Source: Nematopogon swammerdamellus (Eukaryota > Arthropoda > Insecta > Lepidoptera > Adelidae). From it: DNA of 64,000 nt. A model generated the notes under the pieces. It had not been told where the DNA came from and ran no database searches. It saw only the letters and a program-made list of their open reading frames with translations. The stretch lies in NCBI GenBank assembly GCA_946902875.1, contig OX336336.1, forward strand, positions 1,458,545 to 1,522,544, given 5' to 3'. Made by a program: the position numbers and the translations under genes. Shown here in pieces: positions 1 through 9,800 of the stretch (its first letter is position 1; each line of letters opens with the position of its first letter).

Positions 1-353
1 TAACTTGCTAGTCTGCGGTGGCATCTGGTAGCCGTATAACACCATATAAACATTGATTACGCAAAGTAACTGACTTGCTAGTCTGCGGTGGCATCTGGTA
101 GCCGTATAACACCATATAAACATTGATACGCAAAGTAACTGACTTGCTAGTCTGGGGTGGCATCTGGTAGCCGTATAACACCATATAAACATTGATTACA
201 CAAAGTAACTGACTTGCTAGTCTGCGGTGGCATCTGGTAGCCGTATAACACCATATAAACATTGATTACGCAAAGTAACTGACTTGCTAGTCTGCAGTGG
301 CATCTGGTAGCCGTATAACACCATATAAACATTGATTACACAAAGTAACTGAC
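1..353 (-). repeat. 70-bp minisatellite duplicating the 3' end of Raf exon 3 and its donor site
   Basis: Five tandem units begin at 3, 73, 142, 212 and 282 (+ strand), with period 70 (one unit is 69). Each unit contains, on the minus strand, the last 32 nt of Raf exon 3 (with a C-to-A change that would turn Leu into Met), the AA|GTCAGT splice donor and 38 nt of intron. The array continues beyond the left edge. Because 70 is not a multiple of 3, reading into it shifts frame and meets a stop. Confidence 0.93.
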
Positions 354-469
354 TTGCTAGTCTGCGGTGGCAGCTGGTAGCCGTAGGCGGTGGGGAAGTA
401 GAGCATGCCGGCCTTGTTGCCGGGGTTCTGCGCCAGCAGCGCCGCGTAGTACGTATCCGACATCCGCAC
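354..469 (-). CDS. Raf: Raf coding exon 3: linker after C1
   Basis: The exon begins after a GTGTCAG acceptor, in phase with the C1 exon, and reads [18 protein letters not shown] followed by a Tyr/Pro-rich stretch ending [10 protein letters not shown]. The best donor is AA|GTCAGT at 353-352. The exon is 116 nt, leaving phase 2. The last 32 nt of the exon and the first 38 nt of the intron are repeated in tandem immediately downstream. Assignment to Raf rests on strand, frame and order. Confidence 0.72.
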
Positions 470-3400
470 CTGACACCACACCCACGCTCAACATCAGTAC
501 TGTCCAGTTGTTTAGAATAGAAATTAAGAGTTCTTGCAGCACAACACCGATTACTCTGCTCACCCCGATTGTCGGGATTCAGCGTGTGTGATATGTATAT
601 TGAAATTGTCTATAGCGCACTTGCACTGATAGAACATTGGCATATAAATGCAGACTTATCACAAGAAGTGATTTCTACCAGGTAACCTTTGTTTGATGAG
701 TAAGTGGAAAAAATAAGCAAAGGTAGTTTTTGTATTATACTGTTTTTTTTATAAAATGTGTAAATAAGTGTGCGGTAACAATGAATGTAATTTTTTTTAT
801 GTAATCCGGGATGGGTGGCTGAGTCAGAGGGGCCAAAGCACATGCTCTGACTAGCCAATATCACCTCCGAGAAGGTAGGTGCCATACCGGAGACTTCCCT
901 GGATTGCTGGCTATACTGTATATATAACAGTCCGCAAATCTGCTGGCATGGCATCTAACTGAGCGTGGTTTCGCGAGGAGAGGTGATTTTGGCTCACCCA
1001 TGCTGGTTTACATAAAAAAAAAAATACTAGACTAGAGGAGAACACAACCGAGCCTGCTATGCGGCCATCTTACATCCAGTACGGTGGTACCAACCTGGTA
1101 GCCGACTGGCTACAATTTGAGCCTACTACCTAGTAAGAGGCAAGGGAAGGGACCTACAGTTTTACACCGGTTCTGAACGGTGAAGCAGCAGGTGTAAAAA
1201 GAATTAATTGGTACCTACACGCTATAGATCTTCCAAAATCTATGGTACACGCCAACCGGATTCGAACCTCGGACCTCTCGCATGAGAAGCCGATGCCCAA
1301 ACCACTCGGCCACCTGCCGCCTAAACCGCCGCGTATACTAGGTACCGTTTTGACTACCTGAACGGATTTGCCGGACCAAAAAGTAGGAATGGAAATTATG
1401 TCAGTTTAGCAAGTGGAGGGAGAGGTTCATTAGGTAATGACGATAGGATGATTGTAGCCTCGATAGCTCAGTTCGTCAGTCAGATCGATAGCTCAGTGGT
1501 GCAGACAGTTGACTGTCGCTATTGAATGTTAAGCAACGCTGGGCCGGTCAGTACTTGGATGGGTGACCGCTGGAGGCAGACCGTGGTTCGGATTCCACGT
1601 TAAACTGTATTTCCCTTCCCTTCTTACCTTACTAGGTGGTAGGGTTCAACCCGCCTGGGTTGGTACCACCGCACTGAACTAAACATCGGTCGAAATGGCT
1701 ATGTAAATAGTTCGTATTTTCCGTCCAATTCAGTGTAACCGACATGAAATGACGGGAAGCACTGACATGGCACCTAGCCCACCCGGTGTATGGGCTGACA
1801 TCACGGAGTTAGTAGGTGATGTAGCCAACCGTGTCAGTTTCCATAAAAAAAAAAAAATATGGACAGCCCAATATCAATGGTATCACCGGTGACGGCTAGT
1901 ACCTGATGGCAGATGTTGGGGACCTTGTCTGCGCACCGCTGGTGGAACTTGAAGTTGCACTGGCTGCAGTAGAAGCCGGTGAACAGAAGCCGGCGGCAGC
2001 ACTCGCAGAACGCGAGCGTGAAGAACGTCTTGCGCGTGTACTGGTGCGAGATGTGCGACATTATCGGCAGCTTGTCCAGCGTGCGCACCGTAACCTGCGC
2101 ACAGAGTCATCATCAGGCGCACATACATTAACTTTTTACCCGACTACGGCGAAGCCAACAGGAGTGTTAACTTAACAAGTACTGGAACTTAGTAGACCGG
2201 ATTGTGAGAAACGGATTCAAGGCTGATCTCTTCGCTGTGGAAGTCGGAGCAAGAGGACTACCAGCGAAGTCGCTCTACAGTCTCTTCAAGAATCTAGGGC
2301 TGCCAAGATCGACGCTAAGCTCATACATGGAGAGAGCTTTGAAAAGGTCACTGGAAGCATCCTGCAGAATATGGATAGGTAGAGAGAGGGAGGTCGAGAG
2401 CGGGACTGGTGGTTTCCCCGGGTCCTAGTCAACGCAGACTAGCTGACGAGGGCTTGATGCGAGCCGAAACGCTAGTCCCGACCTCGATTAACACCCTCCT
2501 CTACTGCCGATGGGCCCGGATATGTTCGGTGAAGCCATCGCAAGCTTAGTTCCACACCTTCCCTCCTATTTTGGCAGTGCGTTAGTTTTTAATGTGGAAT
2601 CACCTTTTTTTTATGGATACGCGAGACACTTGGCGCCGTCGGTGTGGATTGTTTAGCCGACGGTACAAGGTGGGATGCATGTAAGTTAAAATATGACGTC
2701 ACCGACACGAAACGTGTACCGGGAAAATGGTCAATGCTCAGTTTCTAAGTAACGCACTTACAAAACACATATATCAGCAAAACGAGGAAGGTGGCGCAAA
2801 TACAATAATTAAAAAAAACTTGGAAGAGGCAGAAGTGGGCAGAAACAGACTGATGATTATGATGATGATGATGATGAAATGAATTATTTATTTTGAAAAA
2901 GGGAGCCACTGAAAACCAGCTTCGTAGTGTAATGCATGCCAGTTGAGCGACTTCCGTTCCACCATCTTCATGCTAATTGAATAATTTATATGATAAATTA
3001 TAATTTTTTTGGTTTTTACATCAGATGGCGAATAAACATTTCTCATTTCACTTATTTACATCTCCGTTATTCTTATTATGTTAAATATCTATTAAAGAAA
3101 AAAATTATCATAAAAATTCATAAGTACTGACTGAATTGAGAATTTTCTCATTTTTAAATGGTGAAAAATAAGATATGTCTAAACGTAAAACTTAAATAAA
3201 CGAACTCATGCTAAAAAGAATCCACCAAAATTTTAACAGAAGAAAACATTTTGCAAAAAAATATATTTATTTATTTATTTATTTGATGAACGAACAGCCT
3301 AGGCTGATGTGATGATATAGGTAAGTTGTTTACCAAAACCACATTGTTATCATCAATTAATTCTAATAATACCCACTTATTGAAGAATAGTTGTTGGTCA

Positions 3401-4814
3401 AGGCCAGACTTGTTAGTAAACATATCTTGTGTACAGCTGTTGTGGAAATACTAATTGATTATGACTTCATTGTGCAGGGGACTGTGCCTACATTATTCAT
3501 AACTAGTGATCGGCATAGGTAGTGCCATTTGGGGGTCAATGAACATGAATGATTATGTTTATATGGACATCCCCTGGGACCCAGGGATTTGGGGCACCAA
3601 GTTCACCGGTGTTGTGGGCTGACATCACGGATGTTGTAGGTGATGTAGCCAACCAGTTAGTTTCCATAAAAAAAACCTTTTTTATTATAATAATTTGTGA
3701 AATATGAAGATGATTAAATAATTAAGATAAGAACAAAACAAATATTCATAACACATCAATATTAATTCGCAGATATTGAAAATCAACAACATTTGTTCAC
3801 AGAAACAAAATCTAATGTGGACTAGGTAACTTATGTTATGGAATATACACATGTTAAGATAACGGTCACCAAATCCCGGGAATAGCACTACCTATGCCGA
3901 TCACTGTTCATAATACTCTTAGGCTTACATATATTTTAAAGGGCTACCTACTGAAAATGTTTAATGAATAAATGAGGGACAAAGACAACAATATTGTCTA
4001 CTTTGTCCAGGATTGAGGGATTGTCATGAATTGCTGCTTCTGTCATAAATCAGCACATGTGTGTTTAGGCAGTAGCAAACATTTTTGTTAAGTAGAAATT
4101 TTCAGTGAAGTTTCTAGTCAGTTCTTCTTAGTTATGATAATCGAACTGGCGGAATGTTACAATGTAAATACGACAAAGCTGAGCGCAGTGTAGGGGCAAT
4201 AGAGGCTAAATAAACAATACCTAAACAATTGATACGAGGCAGCGTTAAGAATAGGATTACTAGTGTAGTTGTGGCGTAGTTCTGAGTGTGAGACGCCGGG
4301 ACGGTGTACTCACCTCCTCGGCGTCGATGAGCGTGATGTCAACGTCCCACGGCACCACCAGCCCGTTCTCTGTCCGTATCACTTCGCACATTTCACAGGT
4401 GAGGTTCCGCAGCTTCAGCGCCTTGCTTAGCGCCTCCCGCAGCGTGACTCCCTCCTTCACCTGCACGCTCGTGCGCTGCTGGTTGGGGAGGTGCGCGCGG
4501 AGGAAGCGGCGCGGCGCGTCCGGCGCCTGCTCGCCCGCCGCCTCCGCCTCGCCGCCGCCCTCCTCCGCCGCCTCCGCCTCCGCAGCCGCCTCGTCCAGCA
4601 GCTCGAGTAGCCCGCGCTCCCGCATCTCCAGCGAGTGCAGCTTGCCGGTCAGCTCGCGGTACTCCGAGATGTACATCGCCGGCGGTTGCGCGAAGCCGGC
4701 GAACTTGGCGTTCAGCGCGTCAATGTTGTCGCGAGTCACGTTGATGATCGAGCGGATGTTGCGAATCTCGTAGCTCGGATCCGCGAGCTCGTCGCTATCG
4801 GTGGAGGTGGACAT
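354..4814 (-). CDS. Raf: Raf serine/threonine kinase, N-terminal three coding exons (partial)
   Basis: Raf phosphorylates MEK downstream of Ras-GTP at the inner face of the plasma membrane. Three minus-strand exons are visible: 4814-4314, 2094-1903 and 469-354. All junctions are GT-AG; the first two introns are phase 0. They encode 269 residues: an N-terminal region rich in acidic residues and alanine, a Ras-binding domain (about residues 104-167), a C1 zinc finger (about 181-229), and the start of the linker before the kinase domain. In the Ras-binding domain the basic residues that contact Ras in C-Raf are kept (QRT, then KALKLR). In the C1 domain the HISHQY start and the C-x2-C, C-x2-C and HQRC ligands are intact. 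The kinase domain must lie left of the window. Drosophila Raf has the same order of domains. The identity is strong; only the third exon is assigned by frame and position rather than by motif. Confidence 0.88.
470..797. other. Raf intron sequence with a dispersed repeat fragment
   Basis: About 530-597 holds a fragment containing ACACCGATTACTCTGC and CCCCGATTGTCGGG. It recurs in inverse orientation at about 21881-21945. The rest is AT-rich and shows no gene or element that I recognise. Confidence 0.5.
798..1320 (-). mobile_element. SINE family A (class II tRNA-type head), full length, with insertion
   Basis: The 5' end (at 1320) carries a Pol III A box (TGGCCGAGTGG) and a B box (GGTTCGAATCC) in the arrangement of a serine/leucine-type tRNA. 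The body is shared with copies at 8.8, 18.1, 60.9 and 62.0 kb. About 918-1029 interrupts the body with an unrelated segment ending in an A-run and flanked by short ATACT repeats, which suggests a small nested retroposon. Confidence 0.85.
1456..1857 (+). mobile_element. SINE family B (tRNA/5S rRNA chimeric head), full length
   Basis: The head has a tRNA-like A box (TAGCTCAGTGGTG), then GTTAAGCAACGCTG and GGTCAGTACTTGGATGGGTG, which match the internal control region of 5S rRNA, then a B-box-like TGGTTCGGATTCCAC. The tail ends CAGTTTCCATA plus an A-run. In this copy the A-box region is duplicated (AGCTCAGT at about 1465 and 1491). Within Raf intron 2, 45 bp from the C1 exon donor. Confidence 0.88.
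1903..2094 (-). CDS. Raf: Raf coding exon 2: C1 (cysteine-rich) domain
   Basis: This is a 192-nt, phase 0-0 exon. It follows a CAG acceptor and ends in CAG before GTACTAG. Its 64 residues read from [10 protein letters not shown] through the zinc-binding C1 domain: a histidine at the start, then FCECC, FYCSQC, HQRC and a final IC. In the Raf family this domain binds phosphatidylserine and helps hold the inactive state. A truncated LINE copy begins only 77 bp upstream of the acceptor (from 2171), close to where a branch point would lie. Confidence 0.88.
2171..2570 (+). mobile_element. 5'-truncated LINE with restriction-like endonuclease (R4-like), 3' end
   Basis: This is nearly identical to the 3' end of the larger copy at 28.6-30.4 kb. 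It encodes the last residues of the ORF ([17 protein letters not shown] onward to the stop), then the same 3' UTR ending in TTCCACACCTTCC. It is truncated at the 5' side, as is usual for target-primed reverse transcription. Confidence 0.85.
2571..3483. other. AT-rich Raf intron 1
   Basis: Simple repeats (GAT)n at about 2850 and (TTTA)n at about 3263. I see no gene or recognised element. Confidence 0.5.
3484..3925. mobile_element. Small inverted-repeat element with SINE-B tail inside
   Basis: The ends about 3490-3527 and 3880-3915 are inverted copies of each other (GTGATCGGCATAGGTAGTGC and its complement). Between them, 3570-3678 is the 3' part of SINE family B (CACCGGTGTTGTGGGCTGACATCACGG region to the A-run), followed by AT-rich DNA. 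Confidence 0.6.
4065..4235 (+). repeat. Dispersed repeat, copy 1
   Basis: About 160 bp shared with 7705-7875 (GATAATCGAACTGG, GGAATGTTACAATGTAA, CTGAGCGCAGTGTA, ending AATAAACAAT). Each copy lies within about 80 bp downstream or upstream of a coding exon of a different gene. Family unknown. Confidence 0.7.
4314..4814 (-). CDS. Raf: Raf coding exon 1: N-terminus and Ras-binding domain
   Basis: The exon has 167 codons and ends in GCCGAGGAG before a GTGAGT donor. I chose the ATG at 4814 because the following residues ([17 protein letters not shown]) resemble the acidic start of fly Raf. In-frame ATGs also occur at 4928 and 5144, and the frame stays open through them, so an N-terminal extension is possible. 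Residues 70-95 are a run of Glu, Ala and Gly encoded by very GC-rich DNA. The Ras-binding domain fills residues 104-167 and ends exactly at the intron, as in other Raf genes. Confidence 0.85.
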
Positions 4815-5250
4815 GGCGAGCGCGCGGCCAGCGCCGCCGCCGCTCGCGTCCGCCGTAGCGCCACTCTCGCCACCGCCACCGCAGAAACGAGCTCGCACAG
4901 ACCCGCTTCGACTTCGAGTCACTGCCATTACACACCGCCCGCACCCTCCTATGGCCAGCCGTCGCCGTCCGTCACCACGGCCGGCGGTTTCCTTCCGAAA
5001 TTTTGGTCTAGTTAAAACAGAGCTACAATTAATTGTAGCATAGCCTTTTTCACAAATATTTCTCGTGTAGAGTGAGAAGTATCTAGATGATATGTTTCGA
5101 AGCTTTGAAATATTGAACACACTGCCGCATTTATCCATAGACACGAATGCAGACGGATAGAGTAACCATGTTCAAGTTATTTCAAAGCACACTCATACAT
5201 AAATCACTGGAACCCTGTGAACCAGGTAGTATTCCCATGCATGACGCCCA
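4815..5250 (-). promoter_or_regulatory. Raf 5' leader and probable promoter region
   Basis: CpG-rich DNA continues from exon 1 to about 4990 and then changes abruptly to ordinary AT-rich sequence. No TATA box was recognised; a CpG-type promoter is inferred. Two in-frame ATGs (4928, 5144) lie here. Confidence 0.4.
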
Positions 5251-5255
5251 TGTAT

Positions 5256-5297
5256 TTTTTAACCCCCGACGAAAAAAACGGAGGGGTGTTATAAGTT

Positions 5298-5338
<41 letters not shown>

Positions 5339-5745
5339 TGTCTGTGGCATCGTAGCTCCCAAACGGATGGACCGATTTGGATGCGGTTTTTTTTATTAGG
5401 AAGCCTGTTTAATCGGGATGGTTCTTAGCTATGTTTGTAATCAAGTAATTAAGTAATTAAGTAATAAAAAAAATTATTATCTTCAAAAGTGGACCGATTT
5501 GCATGCGGTTTTTTTTAAAAAGCTTGAAATAAAAGTTAAATTACAAATTTAAAAAACCCCCGACTCTTAAAAAGTCAAAAATAATTTCCGTTTACTTACT
5601 TAAAGGAGTCGGGGGACCGCTAAGTAAATTAAATATAAAGACTCAAAAGTTGCGCGGGAATTTACTTAGCGGTCTACCGACTCCTTTAAGTAAGTAAACG
5701 GAAATTATTTTTGACTTTTTAAGAGTCGGGGGTTTTTTAAATTTG
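5256..5745 (+). mobile_element. ACCCCCGAC-ended repeat with (TG)n and long inverted repeat
   Basis: The element starts AACCCCCGACG, holds a (TG)n run at 5303-5338 and a conserved GGACCGATTTGGATGCGG segment, and ends in a hairpin. The arms 5556-5615 and 5673-5736 (GACTCTTAAAAAGTC ... GACTTTTTAAGAGTC) flank a 56-bp core. A second copy lies at 51.3 kb with the core inverted. Confidence 0.75.
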
Positions 5746-6240
5746 TAATTTAACTTTTTTACACTATAGTATATTATATTAGGCCGTCTTCGATTTGGCC
5801 ATTGTCGCTTCGGTGCCCATCTTCATCGCTCATGAACATTATCAACTCAGCCGTCTGCCCACACTATTCTAATGATGTCGCTGTACAGAATCAAGGAGAT
5901 AGTACGAACGAGACTCTGGATCACCTGTTTTTTTAATGCCCGACCTTTAACGTCCAGCGACTTACCGTCACAAAAAGATTGATGGAAAATAAAAAACATG
6001 AAAATATGCCGGGCGTTACACAGGCAGGACCTACTTGCTAATACGGAATGTTTCCCATTAATATACGAATTTATTTTAACAAGAATTGAAGACATATAGA
6101 ATTTAAAAAAAATTATAATAACAGACAAGGCTGCATGGTATATTACCTTTGCCTATCCCAAAAAAGGCATAAAAACAAAAACAAAAATTAAAAAGTAATT
6201 GCATGTCATTGTCAAACGGAACGGATGTCAAACGCGATAT
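5746..6240 (+). mobile_element. Degenerate LINE C-terminus
   Basis: About 5905-5970 reads ETLDHLFF, a stop, then CPTFNVQRLTVT, like the zinc-knuckle end of a non-LTR ORF. The sequence ends in an A-rich tail at 6160-6195. Frame is broken; family unresolved. Confidence 0.45.
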
Positions 6241-6340
6241 ATCATACATAACCTATACAACAGCCACCTGTTTTTCCGTTTTCGTGTTTTGAACAATTTC
6301 AGATAGATGGTGCACTTTGTGAATAAAAAAATACGAAATC
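6241..6340 (+). promoter_or_regulatory. 5' leader of the lysine-rich RRM gene
   Basis: A short AT-rich leader with no ATG-initiated overlapping ORF of note precedes the ATG at 6341 (context GAAATCATGA). The upstream neighbour is LINE debris, so the core promoter is probably within 150 bp. No clear TATA box. Confidence 0.3.
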
Positions 6341-6824
6341 ATGAAGGCTGGAACGTTTGAATTTTTCAGCCTATATCCTACCGCAGCCGAAAATGTTCGT
6401 GCAGGCGCAGACACTGGTAAAGAAAACGCAAAGCAAATTAACAATTCAAGCGGCGACCTAGCGAATGACCGTTCGCGTCAATCCTCCGCCAAAAAACATA
6501 AGCGGAGGTCGACGCTCCCCGCGACTGATGGCGACAACTCGAAAGTCACTTCGACCCCGCTGGTGTCGAAGAAAAAACCAAAAACGTCGACCCCGGTCGC
6601 CAAAGAACCGATCGCAGTCGAATCCATATTAAAAAGCGCCAAGGCCGAAAAATCTATTCTACAGCTGAGCACGAGCACCGAAATGAGCGATAGCTTTGTT
6701 GCGGTTGACAAGCCTAAGAAACGGAACAAGTCCGTCAGTTTCGTGCTTGACGACGGTGAAGTAGCCGTTAAGAAGAGCAAAAAGTCTACCGATACCCCGA
6801 TCGGCTCTAAGGAGGAAGCTCAAG
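6341..6824 (+). CDS. RRM gene A, exon 1 (N-terminal Lys/Ser-rich region)
   Basis: Codes residues 1-161 plus one nt. No GT in the right phase follows; the frame and the AAG|GCTTGT sequence fit a GC-AG intron ending at the TTTTTTCAG acceptor at 7216. The GT at 6829 would give the wrong phase. Confidence 0.75.
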
Positions 6825-9800
6825 GCTTGTTTGTTTTTTACATTTTGTAGATTTATAAGTATTTTTTTTATTGTTTGGTGTGTTATTTAATTTTTTTTTG
6901 TGTATGTAAGTGTTGTATGTAACTTACTCTGCCTTAGTGTGTAAACGTAACTGCTGTTGTTTTACAAAGGCTGGGCTTAAAATTAGCGATGCTGAGTGGA
7001 GTCGCACTGACTCATCTCTTTTTAGTTTTCATTATGAAGCCTTTTTTTCTTCTTTGGTTTCTATCCTTATATTGTGTGTTACTCGTAATGTTTTTTGTGT
7101 TTCTGCAAACTGTAGATACCTATAGATATAAATAATTTTTAATAGGTTTACATTTTTATGTGAATTTTTTCTGTGCTGAAATTTTGAAAAATAAATTTTT
7201 TCGTCTCTTTTTTCAGACGAGACCGAGGGACTAAGTGTAGCGGTTCACAAGGCGCGCAAAATGAAAAACAAAAAAAAGAAGAAGAGACGCAACTCGGGAA
7301 CAGAGGCGATACCGGACGCCGCGCCGCACGCGGCCTCCGTCTCGCCCGAGGAGACCACAAAGAAAAGCAACAAAAAACAAAAGACAGCTGAGAGCATCGC
7401 TAAAAACCTGGAGAGCCTGACGATAGGAGACAACGCGAGCACGCTCGCGGGCCTGCTCGACGGCATGAGAGTTGTCGATAAACGGAAGAAGAACAAGTGG
7501 AATAAAAAGAAGAATAAGAGAGTGGTGGACTCTGCCGACGAAGCTAATAAGGAAGGCCCCGCCACCGGTGTCGACGAGGAAACCAGCCCCACTGCCAATG
7601 GGGAAAAGAAAAAAAAGTTTAAGAAGAATGTTGAAATAAACGAAAAAGATGAAAACACAGAGGTAATTTGTTTATGTAATCTGCTATGTTACGCACATAT
7701 GCGTGTTTATGTAGTGCAAGCATTTTTGTAAAGTAGACACATTGAAAAAAAAATCCAGTGATGTTTCTTGTCAGTTCTTCTTTGCTGTGATAATCGAACT
7801 GGTGGAATGTTACAATGTAATATGACAAATCTGAGCGCAGTGTACTGCCAAGAGATGATAAATAAACAATAAACAATATGGCTGCCTAAGAAGGGTCAGA
7901 TAACACGTTCCGACCGGCCAGTATCACCTCCAAGAATCATTTTGGCTTCTCCTCCAGTCAGTCAGTCAGTCAGCGCGTATGCGTCCACTCCTGGACAATT
8001 TCAATTTCACTGCCTCTCCAATTTTCCACCAGTCCTCTCGGCCTTCAACGGTACGGAACCACTGCTTTCCGCCGACGTACTTTATGTCAATCCACTTGGC
8101 CGGTGGTCTTCCCACACTCCGTTTTCCTCTCCACGACCAATTTACTCCAGCGATCGTCGTCTTTTCGGCTGACGTACCCAACCCACTGCCATGGCTTCGC
8201 ATTAGTACGGTCCGTTTCTCGATTATGTCTCTAAATGTTTACTTGATTCATCCTTAACATTTTGTGCTTCTTTACCCAAAAATAAGTGTTTTAGGACAAC
8301 GAAAAGGTCCACAGAAAGAACAAGAAGAAGCGTAAACGTCGCGTCTCGAGCAACGAAACTGCAGCGGGAACGCAGGCGGAAGATGGTGGCGCGGAGTCGG
8401 AGAAGGAGAGAGTGAAATGGAGCAAGCGCAAGTGGAACAAGGACCGCAAGGGCGAACTCACGGCGGAGGAGCTCGTCACTACCGTCATAGTGGAGAATCT
8501 CCCTCTCTCGCTCATACTCTCGTATAAGAAACTACTCTCGGATCACTTCAGCAAGTACGGCATTATAAAGAAAATTGGGTGAGTAAGGTAGTAAGCTACC
8601 TAGTGAGCGACACCAGTAAGGTAAGAAGGTAAGTAAGGTAAGAATGGAAGGTACCTACAGTTTTACGTGGAATTCGAACCACGGTGAGCCTCCAACGGTC
8701 GAGCGGTCACCCATCCAAGTACTGACCGCTCCCAGGTGTGCTTAACAACAGTCAACCGACCGCACCACTGAGCTACCGAGGCTGACAAATTTTTTATTTT
8801 TTTTTATGTAATCCGGTATGGGTGGCTGAGTTGGAGGGGCCAAAGCGCATGCTCCGACCAGCCAATATCACCTCCGAGAAGGTAGGTACCATACCGGAGA
8901 CTTCCCTGTATTGCTGGCTATACTGGAATATAAGCTAAATGGCTGGGCTATATGGAAACAAATAAGGAATATGTCCCATAGAAGCATTTCTTGTTCCCTA
9001 ATGAGTGTAAATAAGTGATTGTATGTGCGCAGCATCGTGGAGGTATACCCGACCGAGGAGCCCCGGCCCGTCTTCACCACCACCCTGCAGTTCTACAGCG
9101 ACGGTGCGGCAACACAGGTACCTATTCCGATTCAAGGAAGGTGTGGAACTAAGCTTGCGATGGCTTCACCGATTTTATTTGATGTCGTTTTTCCAGTTCA
9201 GCCGCCAGTTGAGGTGAAATCAATTTTTATATTAGATGTGCAGTTGATTAACTAATCAAAGATGTTTATTTAAATTAAAATGACATAATTTTTTGGGGTC
9301 CTATAAAATAATAATTATTATCACATTTTTATACAGATACAACCTCAATAATCCGTACTCAGGCTAATCCGAACGCCTCTATAATCCGAACATCGTCAAG
9401 TGAAACCTTCTCGCTGGCGAATATTTTATTTATTGACGATTCTCCTACTCCAAATGTGAAGAAAATACCCCACTCGCAAGCCATATCAGCACTTAACACT
9501 TAATAGGACTGGGCTGACGAAAATGACCTCTCGTTATCCAAAAAGATGATGCTACGTAATTTGATGGACAAGGCTTTTTATTAGTCAATAAATAGAACCC
9601 ACCAGACTAAAATAGATCATTTTATAACTAAGTAACTGTTTTTTGTGTATTTTATGATTCAATCAATATATTTTTTTAAAGTGTACAGCTTTTATTGAAT
9701 TTGTCTATATACTCAGACATACTATAATCCGAACGCTTTGTGAGTTCGAACAGGGGTAGTTTTTTGGTAGTTCGGATTATCAAGGCTCTGTATACATAAG

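Noticed and set aside
1..363. CRISPR-like array from the regular 70-bp repeats
   Set aside because: The units have no variable spacers, the repeats are contiguous and include an exon end; the window is eukaryotic.
1240..1320. A tRNA gene on the minus strand (A and B boxes)
   Set aside because: It is the head of SINE family A, followed by the SINE body; no intact acceptor stem.
2204..2428. A separate 74-codon gene
   Set aside because: It is the C-terminal end of the R4-like LINE ORF.
4288..4773. 161-codon plus-strand ORF opposite Raf exon 1
   Set aside because: It is the antisense of a GC-rich coding exon, rich in Ser/Ala, with no family features.
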